A stretch of 6,655 nt of DNA from an uncultured euryarchaeote (GTDB lineage: Archaea; Thermoplasmatota; Poseidoniia; Poseidoniales; Poseidoniaceae): contig CALGEM010000288.1 in the NCBI GenBank assembly GCA_937881505.1, positions 1 to 6,655 on the forward strand, in the 5' to 3' direction. The notes under the pieces were generated by a model. That model was given only the letters and a program-made list of their open reading frames with translations, made no database searches and was not told where the DNA came from. The position numbers and the translations under genes were made by a program. Within the stretch, counting starts at the first letter, position 1. Each line of letters starts with the position of its first letter. Below are positions 1 to 5,794 of the stretch, piece after piece.

Positions 1-155
1 CCGCTGAGGAAGCACCCGCTGAGGAAGCGCCTGCCGAAGAAGCGCCTGCTGAAGATGCAGCGTCCGCCGAAGAGAAGGCTTGCCCGATTTGCGGCACCAT
101 GAACGCAGCCGACAACGACAACTGTGTGGCTTGCGACTACGACTTCACGCAGTGA
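1..155 (+). CDS. C-terminal end of an acidic, Ala/Glu/Pro-repeat protein with a terminal zinc ribbon (partial)
   Basis: This is the 3' end of a gene that begins outside the window. Reading from base 3 gives 50 residues and a TGA stop at 153-155. The visible part starts with four near-identical five-residue units (AEEAP, AEEAP, AEEAP, AEDAA), encoded by 15-base tandem DNA repeats from 3 to 62. These form a flexible acidic linker. A compact zinc ribbon follows: CPIC, ten residues, CVAC, then DYDFTQ, with the metal-binding cysteines at visible residues 27, 30, 41 and 44. Such ribbons usually act as small protein- or nucleic-acid-binding modules at the end of a linker. The main domain is not visible, so the function is unknown. 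In many archaea secY and adk lie just before the DUF106-cmk-cbf5 cluster found downstream here, but nothing visible identifies this tail as either. The gene converges on the minus-strand gene at 219-677. The frame is secure; the identity is not. Confidence 0.85.
   Translation, partial: AEEAPAEEAPAEEAPAEDAASAEEKACPICGTMNAADNDNCVACDYDFTQ
3..62 (+). repeat. 15-bp tandem repeat encoding AEEAP units
   Basis: Four consecutive 15-base units (3-17, 18-32, 33-47, 48-62) resemble GCTGAGGAAGCNCCT. The first two differ mainly in the last codons, and the fourth has diverged to AEDAA. The array may extend left beyond the window edge. It is in frame and encodes an acidic linker, so copy-number change would alter linker length without breaking the gene. 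Confidence 0.8.
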
Positions 156-237
156 TTTCGTTAACTTCAGATGGTGTGTTGGCGGGGTCATTCACGCCAA
201 CGATCTTGACGTTGAGTTCTACTGAGGAAGCACCCAT
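145..237 (-). CDS. Possible short ORF in a second frame downstream of the 219-677 gene
   Basis: In a different minus-strand frame, an open stretch runs from ATG 237 (or ATG 246) to a TGA at 145-147 and encodes about 30-33 residues. These include VELNVKIVGVNDPANTP and end in VNEITA. The composition and third-position GC resemble a true coding sequence. It overlaps the end of the 219-677 gene by 19 bases and the end of the zinc-ribbon gene by 11. No convincing Shine-Dalgarno sequence is seen. It could be a tiny gene, the true C-terminus of the 219-677 protein after a frameshift, or chance. An open frame of this length is common by chance. Confidence 0.2.
   Translation of the reverse strand: MGASSVELNVKIVGVNDPANTPSEVNEITA
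178..201. terminator. Hairpin between convergent genes, possible bidirectional terminator
   Basis: A perfect 7-bp inverted repeat, GTTGGCG (178-184) and CGCCAAC (195-201), surrounds a 10-base loop. It sits in the 63-base gap between the stop of the plus-strand zinc-ribbon gene (155) and the stop of the minus-strand gene (219), where a shared 3'-end signal would be expected. There is no T-tract on either side, and archaeal termination usually depends on T-rich stretches more than on hairpins. The structure is seen; its function is a guess. Confidence 0.3.
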
Positions 238-677
238 TGCGGCCATTCCTCGTGTTCGGGAGAACGACTGACAATAACGATGACCGGTCGCTTTAGCGAA
301 GAGAGGACCTCGTTGAGCGGGCGGACGGTTGAGGGTGGGATGGCACCGTCACGAAAGTCGACGGTGAGCCAAGCTTTGGGGTACTGGTCGGCCCAGGCAT
401 TCAACTCTGCTTCAATTCCGCTGGGGGGCACACCTTGTCGAACACTGGCAATGAAATCCCAACCTTCTGGGCACTTTCGCTCTGCGTCGGTCCAAAAGAA
501 AATTTTCGGCACGGCGGGAAGCCGTGCGAGTTGATCGATGGCTTCCAGTTCCGTTGCGCACACCGGTTGGCCTGGCATGGGCATGGGCAAAGGATAACGC
601 CAGGTTGGTGAAACATCCAACGGTTCTTTCTGGCGCATGACATGACGAGGAGGTCTCCTTGTTTGAACTTCTCGCAT
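219..677 (-). CDS. Hypothetical protein, unrecognised
   Basis: A 152-residue ORF that I cannot assign to a family. The N-terminal 35 residues are rich in Arg and Pro (RRPP near residue 8, then YPLPMPMPG around 28-36). Residues 40-152 look like a small soluble alpha/beta domain, with the strands PKIFFW (58-63), KAWLTVDF (101-108) and PVIVIVS (131-137) alternating with helix-like stretches (ELEAIDQLARL, GIEAELNAWADQY, VRPLNEVLSSL). There are two cysteines, no zinc motif, no signal peptide and no membrane segment. The start is uncertain. The longest ATG (677) has no clear Shine-Dalgarno sequence. The ATG at 638 (residue 14, MRQKEPLD) would remove the Arg-rich leader, but GGAG lies 16 bases upstream of it, which is far. 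The gene is divergent from the DUF106 operon and convergent with the zinc-ribbon gene. Codon use and composition look genuinely coding. Confidence 0.6.
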   Translation of the reverse strand: MREVQTRRPPRHVMRQKEPLDVSPTWRYPLPMPMPGQPVCATELEAIDQLARLPAVPKIFFWTDAERKCPEGWDFIASVRQGVPPSGIEAELNAWADQYPKAWLTVDFRDGAIPPSTVRPLNEVLSSLKRPVIVIVSRSPEHEEWPQWVLPQ

Positions 678-749
678 CGTCGTTTAGAAGGCCATCTTCC
701 GGCTTTGCTCATGCTAACCTTCATGCCCTTCCGTGGTTGCTGAAGCATC
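639..749. promoter_or_regulatory. Divergent spacer, presumed promoters for the insertase operon (+) and the 219-677 gene (-)
   Basis: This stretch separates two genes transcribed away from each other, or only 678-749 does if the minus-strand gene starts at 677. It should therefore hold both promoters. The only box A-like string I see on the plus strand is TTTAGA at 683-688, about 62 bases before the ATG at 750, which would give a leader of roughly 35-40 bases. It is a weak match to the archaeal TATA consensus. A near-palindrome, AGGAG-GT-CTCCT, lies at about 649-660. Position supports the call more than sequence does. Confidence 0.3.
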
Positions 750-1670
750 ATGGCCAACGGTTCCTCGCCTCCGCCACCGCCCCCGCCGGGGGGCTCTTCC
801 ATGTTTGTCATGTTGATGTTCATGATTCTCATGACCGTCCTGATCATGACGCCGTCCATCCGGACGTCGCTGGGAACAACAGCTGACCCTCTGCTTTCGC
901 CCTTGCTGCCCGAAGAGTCCTTTTTCGTCATCACGGTCATGATCCTCGGGATCTTTTCGATGACGTTGAACACCGTGATTCGCAACTTTTTCGTTGACCC
1001 CATGGACCAAGCCCACATCGGTCATCGCCAAGGGCAAGTCCGTCAAATGATGAACGAAGCACGTCTCTCCAGGGACCCCATCCTCCAAGAGAAGGCCATG
1101 ACCCTCCAACAGCAGATGATGCCCGAGCAGTTGGAAGTGCAAATGGGCGCCATGAAACCCATGATGTTCACCATGATTTTCATCATCGGAATCTTTGCCT
1201 GGTTGACCACCAAGGTGGAAACGTTCCGTGTTGACTATGTCTCGCTCCCATGGGCACCAGAATGGCATCTTCTCGATGGTCGCTTTCTTTTCTTCCCCGC
1301 ATGGATCTGCTGCTATATTTGCATGAGCGCCGCCTACGGTCGTGTGCTCGACCGCCACATCAAACTCGCACGCTACAAATCGCATCCATTGGTGGTGGCC
1401 GGTGAAGTGCTCAAAGAACCCCTCCTCCACTTGGTGGCCACCAAACCTGCTGCAACCTCCTCGCAGGCCAAGAAGCGACAACAGCGCTCAAAGCGTAGCC
1501 AACAACAGCGAAAGAAAGCCTCGTCAACGCCCAAGACAGCCTCAGAAGGCGCGCAGGGCGGTTTGCTTGCAGGCATTGCTTTGACTTGTCCCGAATGCGA
1601 TGGCGATGTCATCACCCACGATGGGCCGAGGACCAAACGCTGCAACATCTGTTTCCATGAATGGGTGTGA
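750..1670 (+). CDS. DUF106/EMC3-like membrane insertase (Oxa1 superfamily) with C-terminal zinc ribbon
   Basis: A 306-residue integral membrane protein resembling the archaeal DUF106 family, relatives of YidC/Oxa1, EMC3, TMCO1 and Get1, which insert proteins into the membrane. Core layout: a membrane segment at about 57-77, a cytosolic charged and Met-rich helical hairpin at about 86-134 (HRQGQVRQMM, LQEKAMTLQQQMM), a membrane segment at about 135-153, and another at about 180-197. Three additions are visible. The N-terminus has seven prolines (7-13) and an extra Met-rich hydrophobic segment (17-35), which should put the N-terminus inside. Residues 240-262 form a Lys/Arg/Gln-rich tail. The last 27 residues form a zinc ribbon (C280, C283, C298, C301). 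A basic C-terminal tail is used by mitochondrial Oxa1 to bind ribosomes, so a ribosome-docking role is a reasonable inference. The gene heads an operon with cmk and cbf5, the usual archaeal context for DUF106. ATG 750 lacks a clear Shine-Dalgarno sequence; ATG 801 would lose the Pro run. Confidence 0.85.
   Translation: MANGSSPPPPPPPGGSSMFVMLMFMILMTVLIMTPSIRTSLGTTADPLLSPLLPEESFFVITVMILGIFSMTLNTVIRNFFVDPMDQAHIGHRQGQVRQMMNEARLSRDPILQEKAMTLQQQMMPEQLEVQMGAMKPMMFTMIFIIGIFAWLTTKVETFRVDYVSLPWAPEWHLLDGRFLFFPAWICCYICMSAAYGRVLDRHIKLARYKSHPLVVAGEVLKEPLLHLVATKPAATSSQAKKRQQRSKRSQQQRKKASSTPKTASEGAQGGLLAGIALTCPECDGDVITHDGPRTKRCNICFHEWV
779..794 (+). other. GC-only hairpin within the poly-proline codons of the insertase gene
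   Basis: GCCCCC (779-784) and GGGGGC (789-794) can pair as a perfect 6-bp all-GC stem around the 4-base loop GCCG, 30 bases after the start codon. It spans the last Pro codons and the Gly-Gly codons of the PPPPPPPGG stretch. It may be only a by-product of encoding Pro next to Gly. Confidence 0.5.
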
Positions 1671-2214
1671 TGGTTTGGTCAAGTTGACCGTGTCTGGCCA
1701 TCCCGGCAGTGGGACGAGCACGCTCGTCCATGGTTTGATGGAACGAAACGGTTGGACCAGTCTCAACGGCGGCGATGTGTTCAGAGAGGAAGCCAAGCGG
1801 CGTGGAATGTCGCTGGGAGATTTTGGTGAACTTTGCAAAAACGAATTGGATGTTGACCGTTCCTTGGACGATTTGCTGAAGCAGCGCATGCAGGGTCCAG
1901 ATGGAGCAGACATCGTCGAGTCTCGTTTGGCCGGTTGGTGGGCCTACCGACTTGGTTTGCCCTGCCTGCGGGTTTGGTTGCATGTTTCTGATGAGGAACG
2001 AGCTCGCCGTGTGGCTCATCGCGAAGGGCTCTCGATGGAGGATGCCCTGCAGGCCAATTCCCAGCGTTCCGCCGTTGACGGTGAACGTTTTCGCATGCTG
2101 TACGATATTGTGCCAGAAGACTCTGAGCCCTACACTCACGTGATTGACGCCACTTCCCTCAATGCATCTCAAATACTGGAGCATGTCGTCGCCTTGTTGG
2201 AGGCAATTGAATGA
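1657..2214 (+). CDS. cmk: Cytidylate kinase, archaeal type
   Basis: Phosphorylates CMP and dCMP to the diphosphates with ATP, in cytosolic pyrimidine nucleotide metabolism. The protein is 185 residues, usual for the archaeal family. A strand and Walker A P-loop lie at the N-terminus (VKLTVSGHPGSGTST, P-loop 14-21). The archaeal Cmk signature follows: GGDVFREEAKRRGMSLGDF (38-56), the DVDRSLDD segment (65-72) and the ESRLAGWWA segment (88-96). The lid has the arginines of EERARRVAHREG (113-124). The C-terminal part contains FRMLYDI and a final helix. ATG 1657 is chosen because it places the P-loop strand a few residues from the start, as in the family, with only a 14-base overlap with the insertase gene. 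An ATG at 1600 would add 19 residues read from the insertase's zinc-ribbon codons and is unlikely. TTG 1675 is another possibility. No clear Shine-Dalgarno sequence is seen, which suits translational coupling. Adenylate kinase is the main alternative, but the internal motifs and gene context favour Cmk. Confidence 0.88.
   Translation: MNGCDGLVKLTVSGHPGSGTSTLVHGLMERNGWTSLNGGDVFREEAKRRGMSLGDFGELCKNELDVDRSLDDLLKQRMQGPDGADIVESRLAGWWAYRLGLPCLRVWLHVSDEERARRVAHREGLSMEDALQANSQRSAVDGERFRMLYDIVPEDSEPYTHVIDATSLNASQILEHVVALLEAIE
2199..2203 (+). promoter_or_regulatory. Shine-Dalgarno site of cbf5
   Basis: GGAGG lies within the last codons of cmk, 7 bases before ATG 2211. It is an ideal match and spacing, and it fixes the cbf5 start at the ATGA overlap rather than at a later Met. 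Confidence 0.75.
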
Positions 2215-3179
2215 GTCTGCATGTCTTGGACGATGCCCCCACAACGGACGCCGCTTTCGGAACGGCTCCCGACGACCGCTCGCTTGAGCAACGCCTTGCC
2301 TCTGGCTTCATTCTCATCGACAAACCAGCGGGCCCCACCTCGCATCAACTTGCAGCCTGGGCCCGAGATTTGCTGGGTTTGGAGCGGTTGGGCCATGGTG
2401 GGACATTGGACCCCTTCGCAACCGGTGTGCTTCCCCTCATGACCGGGCGTTGCATGAAAATCACCAATAAAATCCTGAAGCACACCAAGTCCTACATCGC
2501 CGTGCTTCGGTTTCGAGACCGACCCGATGAAGCGACCATTCGTGAAACGATGGCGTCCCTGACCGGTCGAATTTACAACGTTCCACCCGAAGTTTCTGCG
2601 GTGAAGGTGCAGGTCCGCACTCGTACCATTCACGCCTTTGAGTTGTTGGACGTTGACGAAAACGATGTCGTTGCTCGAATCACCTGTGAAGCAGGCACGT
2701 ACATCCGGACCATGGCTCGGGACATGGGTTTGTTGCTCAACACGCCGGTGTCGCTCAAAGAACTCCGAAGAGAAACGTCTGGGATGTTTGACCTTGACCA
2801 CTGCGTGACGATGGACCAGTTGGCCGATGCCGTCTGGCTTTGGAAGGAGTGCGGCCAAGAAGACGCGCTCAAGGCTATCGTTCACCCCATCGAAAAACTC
2901 CTCGTGGATGTTCCTCGTTGCCACGTCAAGGACAGTGCGGTTGCCGCTATCGCCTACGGTGCTCCTCTGCTCCGTCCGGGCCTCATCAGCATCCCTCAGA
3001 ACCTAAAGAAGGGGACTGAACTGATGGTGTCGTCCATGAAAGACGAGGCCGTTGGCTTCGTTCGCCTGAAGATGGACTCAGATGAAATCGCTACGCTGGA
3101 CGCCGGCGAAGTTGCTCGACCAAGCATGGTGCTCATTGACACCGAGGTCTACCCTCGACGTTGGCCAACCGCCTCTTGA
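2211..3179 (+). CDS. cbf5: tRNA/rRNA pseudouridine synthase Cbf5 (archaeal TruB family)
   Basis: Catalytic subunit of the archaeal H/ACA ribonucleoprotein. It converts guide-RNA-selected uridines in rRNA to pseudouridine, and archaeal Cbf5 can also make Psi55 in tRNA. The protein is 322 residues, close to the usual archaeal length, with an N-terminal extension of about 30 residues. Family motifs run in order: FILIDKPAGPTSH (33-45), GHGGTLDPFATGVLP (61-75) with catalytic Asp67, KSYIAVLRF (93-101), VPPEVSAVKV (124-133), CEAGTYIRTMARDMG (159-173) and LKELRRETSG (182-191). The C-terminal PUA domain spans about 235-312 (VKDSAVAAIAYGAPLLRPG). The GHGGTLDP form and the PUA linker look archaeal rather than bacterial. 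The start overlaps the cmk stop as ATGA (2211-2214), and GGAGG at 2199-2203 supports it. The gene is last in the operon; a T5 tract at 3233-3237 is a weak terminator candidate. Partners Nop10, Gar1 and L7Ae are not in this window. Confidence 0.93.
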   Translation: MSLHVLDDAPTTDAAFGTAPDDRSLEQRLASGFILIDKPAGPTSHQLAAWARDLLGLERLGHGGTLDPFATGVLPLMTGRCMKITNKILKHTKSYIAVLRFRDRPDEATIRETMASLTGRIYNVPPEVSAVKVQVRTRTIHAFELLDVDENDVVARITCEAGTYIRTMARDMGLLLNTPVSLKELRRETSGMFDLDHCVTMDQLADAVWLWKECGQEDALKAIVHPIEKLLVDVPRCHVKDSAVAAIAYGAPLLRPGLISIPQNLKKGTELMVSSMKDEAVGFVRLKMDSDEIATLDAGEVARPSMVLIDTEVYPRRWPTAS

Positions 3180-3182
3180 GGC

Positions 3183-3248
3183 TCAAGCTTCGATGTATTC
3201 TTCGTAGATGTATTCGTCCGTTTCGATGCGGATTTTTAGTTGAGACAT
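3183..3248 (-). CDS. Predicted 21-residue acidic micro-protein
   Basis: A very short minus-strand ORF that I do not recognise. ATG at 3248 is preceded by AGGAG (3261-3257) with an 8-base spacer, one of the best ribosome-binding sites in the window. The peptide starts MSQLKIRIETD and ends EYIYEEYIEA. The second half is strongly acidic and contains the unit (D/E)EYI(Y/E) twice in a row, encoded by a 15-base imperfect repeat. The first half looks like a beta strand. The stop lies four bases beyond the cbf5 stop, on the opposite strand. The ORF is downstream of the surface-protein gene on the same strand, 155 bases after its stop. It may be a real small protein, a regulatory peptide or chance. 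The Shine-Dalgarno sequence is the main support. Confidence 0.45.
   Translation of the reverse strand: MSQLKIRIETDEYIYEEYIEA
3192..3215 (-). repeat. Direct repeat within the micro-ORF
   Basis: The 9-mer GATGTATTC (plus-strand sense) occurs at 3192-3200 and 3207-3215, exactly 15 bases or five codons apart. It encodes the two EYI units of the 21-residue peptide. Confidence 0.7.
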
Positions 3249-3403
3249 GGTTCCCACTCCTGCTTTGTCAACCAAGGTTGAACGGCCCCCACGACCTCAA
3301 AGCAACCTCGGCTCCCACGTTTTGGTTATCAAGTTTGAGGGTGTTTCACGCGTTATCCGACATCGGAGATGCGAACGCCGACCTTTGTCCTCAAAGGGTT
3401 CCA
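3249..3403. other. Intergenic spacer between the surface-protein gene and the micro-ORF
   Basis: It holds the Shine-Dalgarno site of the micro-ORF (3257-3261) and must contain the 3' end of the surface-protein transcript. A small inverted repeat, TCCGA-CA-TCGGA, lies at 3356-3367, about 40 bases past that gene's stop. The sequence around 3320-3340 is the most AT-rich part (minus-strand TTGATAACC) and could be a weak box A for a separate micro-ORF transcript. No RNA gene is recognised. Confidence 0.3.
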
Positions 3404-5794
3404 TCATTGGATTTTCTTGATTTTCGGGGGCATCATGAAGACGATCAAACCGAGCAATCCCAAGGCAAGAAGCACAACAGCGATCATGGCGGTTTGCGCA
3501 GAGAAGAGGCCCTCGGTGGAATCGGCGTTGTCCTCAACGAGTTCGTTGATGGCGACCAGTTCTTCCAACACATTGTTGTCCTCATCACCTTCTTGAATTT
3601 CCAATCCACGGTCGACCACGGCGTTGAATCGCAACACGCGGGCATCAAGAGGGATTTGCCAATCGCACATCACGGATTGGAGTTCTCCAGGTTGAATGAT
3701 GGCGATGGTTTGGACGCCGATGAGTTGGTCTTCGGTTTGGCACCGAACCGACACCATGGTCGCATCCGCTTGTCCTTGGTTTCTGACCAGAACACGCATT
3801 GAGATGATGTCTCCTTGGGTCAGTTCCTCCTTGTCAAAGGTGATGGATTCAATGGTCAAATCCGGCAAGGCCATCACCTCAAGGTCAACTTCTCTCTCGG
3901 TGCAACTCGTTTGGTCGCACACAGACACGAGAACCGATTGGAAGCCGACAGAGGACGGATTGACCGTCAAGGTGCTGCTTGCCAAGTCCACTGTAGCCCA
4001 AGAACGGTTGGTCGAAGCCGTTACTTGACCGGGCGAATCAACATCGCTCCACGTCATGTTGATGACCGTCTCAAGTTCTCGCTCGACGGGAATCAGGGAT
4101 TGGAATTCAGCGACCACGGGTGGGTCGTCCACAGCGTCAACCACCAGAGAAAAGGCGTCCTGCCACGTGTTGCCCGCAGGGTCGATGACCATGACGCCGA
4201 TGATGGCTTGACCGCTTGCTTCCGGAAGCAGGCGAAGACGAACATCGCCTTCGGCAAGGTCAACGGCCACCAAGTCTTGGTTGGTATTTGTAAACTGGAC
4301 CTGCAGGTCTTCGTTGGTCGCACGGTCGTCTGTGCATCGGCGAATCAGTGGCAAAATAATGCCCCCGTTGTCTTCGCTCAATTGCTGGTCGCCGATGGCC
4401 TCGCACACCGGGTCTTCATCCCACTCAATGGCGTAGCCACCGGTGACATCGACGTTGGTGAATTCAAGCGCCGTATGGCTCGCCGTACCATCTGAATCCC
4501 ACGTAAACCAAGCTCGCAAATCAACGGTGAAGGACGAGGTTCCGGGGCGGAGGTAAGCACCAATTGGCCACTCATGCGTGAAGGCGCCAAGCGACATGGG
4601 TTCGTTGGAAACGACCTGGTCGTTCACGAACACCAACCATCGGGAATATTCGTCGTCAATGCCGTCGTTGCTGCCAAAGACACGCCCATCCAACCGAAGT
4701 GAGGGGTCGTTGACATCAACCCATGCCGATGAAACACAAGCGTCGGTAACGGTGATTCGGACTTGGTAGGCATCGCCTGTGGGCAGGAGGGTGTTGGGTT
4801 GGAGCGGTGTGAAATCGTCGGTCATGACCTCGTTTTCAAACACGGCGATCTCAACCGACACATTGCCACTGTCGCCCTCTACCGCATGATGCACTCGACC
4901 GAGTGTTTGCTCGGGTGGGTGGGTGAACACGTCGCTGGTCCATTGCCCCGTGGTCCCCTCAATGGTGGGCTTGAGTCCGCACTCGTCCAGTGCCATGTTG
5001 TCGCTGGTTCCGCCGCTGAAATCCAGTCCCATAACGGGGAGGTTATGTCCGCTGAATTGAGAGGATGCGTAGGCCACTTCACCGCCATACCACGGCGTCT
5101 GAACGGTGATGTCGAGGCCCAAGGCATCCACGACGAGTCTGGAATCATCCACGCCGCCGGCCGAAACATAGTCGAGCGTGAACGTCATTTGAGCGATGTC
5201 GTCCCAGGTCCAATCCATCAAGCCGGTTATGTTGATTTTGAACGCCGAGTTGTTGATGTAATCGACATTGCCTTGGGTGTGGGCGAACGTCTTCAGCAGG
5301 TCAAAACCATCGCCGTGTTCCACCGAAATACGGACCGTATCTTCTTGCAGAGCGTCCGGAATTTGGAACACGCCAACCATGGAGAGTTCAACCATAGGAT
5401 AGTTGAGCAGACCGGAGACATCGAAATCGGTCAATTCGATCTCAGGCCCGGTTGACCAGGTGCTTGCACCATCGGGGGCCCCGGTTGAGTAATTGGAATT
5501 GGTTGGGGAGGTGGAGGACCAAACCGTCAGGGTGTCGAGGTGGACGGGTCGAGTGTGGAGCATTGTCAAGCGTTGGTCGGCGACCATCGATTCGGTGTAG
5601 GATGCGCTTTCTTGGGTGAAGGAGGTCTCAGCACCAACGTTCCAATGACCAGCATCAGCAAGGTTTCCTTGAGGAAAGAGGTCCACGTCCGTCGTGCTGT
5701 GAACGCTTCGGGCTTGTCCTGCGGTCAAGAGCGGTGAAGCGGAAAACATGAGGAGCATGAGCACCAAAAAGAGTACCTTGCCGTGAGGTCGCAT
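3404..5794 (-). CDS. Secreted, membrane-anchored surface protein with cadherin-like and CARDB-like domains
   Basis: A 796-residue exported protein, probably on the cell surface. Starting at ATG 5794 gives a classical signal peptide: a basic start (MRPHGKV), a hydrophobic core (LFLVLMLLMFSASPLL) and likely cleavage after the GQA at residue 28. An earlier in-frame ATG at 5878 would bury it behind 28 residues. Residues 30-460 are beta-rich, acidic and rich in Ser/Thr/Asp with no family I can name. Two domains of about 90 residues follow. Residues 463-552 (from VCEAIGDQQLSED) and 553-642 (from DAVDDPPVV) resemble cadherin-like tandem repeats. A CARDB-like adhesion domain spans 643-745 (LPDLTIESITF, VRNQGQADA, EGDEDNNV). 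One membrane helix (about 767-788) and a basic tail (PPKIKKIQ) anchor it with the bulk outside. Several N-x-S/T sequons suggest glycosylation. No catalytic motif is visible. Binding or adhesion is an inference. It stands alone, divergent from the tRNA. Confidence 0.85.
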   Translation of the reverse strand: MRPHGKVLFLVLMLLMFSASPLLTAGQARSVHSTTDVDLFPQGNLADAGHWNVGAETSFTQESASYTESMVADQRLTMLHTRPVHLDTLTVWSSTSPTNSNYSTGAPDGASTWSTGPEIELTDFDVSGLLNYPMVELSMVGVFQIPDALQEDTVRISVEHGDGFDLLKTFAHTQGNVDYINNSAFKINITGLMDWTWDDIAQMTFTLDYVSAGGVDDSRLVVDALGLDITVQTPWYGGEVAYASSQFSGHNLPVMGLDFSGGTSDNMALDECGLKPTIEGTTGQWTSDVFTHPPEQTLGRVHHAVEGDSGNVSVEIAVFENEVMTDDFTPLQPNTLLPTGDAYQVRITVTDACVSSAWVDVNDPSLRLDGRVFGSNDGIDDEYSRWLVFVNDQVVSNEPMSLGAFTHEWPIGAYLRPGTSSFTVDLRAWFTWDSDGTASHTALEFTNVDVTGGYAIEWDEDPVCEAIGDQQLSEDNGGIILPLIRRCTDDRATNEDLQVQFTNTNQDLVAVDLAEGDVRLRLLPEASGQAIIGVMVIDPAGNTWQDAFSLVVDAVDDPPVVAEFQSLIPVERELETVINMTWSDVDSPGQVTASTNRSWATVDLASSTLTVNPSSVGFQSVLVSVCDQTSCTEREVDLEVMALPDLTIESITFDKEELTQGDIISMRVLVRNQGQADATMVSVRCQTEDQLIGVQTIAIIQPGELQSVMCDWQIPLDARVLRFNAVVDRGLEIQEGDEDNNVLEELVAINELVEDNADSTEGLFSAQTAMIAVVLLALGLLGLIVFMMPPKIKKIQ

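Noticed and set aside
401..1018. Long minus-strand open frame opposite the insertase start
   Set aside because: It contains low-complexity poly-Gly opposite the poly-Pro codons and conflicts with both better-supported genes; it is a shadow of GC-rich codons.
714..1481. 255-codon minus-strand open frame opposite the insertase gene
   Set aside because: Very His/Gly-rich and without family features. The plus strand encodes clear membrane segments and a zinc ribbon.
1600..1656. 19-residue N-terminal extension of Cmk from ATG 1600
   Set aside because: It lies inside the insertase's zinc-ribbon codons and pushes the P-loop strand away from the start, unlike the family.
2169..2924. 251-codon minus-strand open frame opposite cbf5
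   Set aside because: The plus strand carries all Cbf5 motifs; the opposite frame has no recognisable features.
3161..3802. 213-codon plus-strand open frame running past the cbf5 stop
   Set aside because: Mostly antisense to the surface-protein coding region; its composition is His/Asp-rich, as expected from the complement of acidic coding sequence.
4763..5455. 230-codon plus-strand open frame inside the surface-protein gene
   Set aside because: Antisense to a continuous 796-residue protein with signal peptide, domains and anchor; no features of its own.
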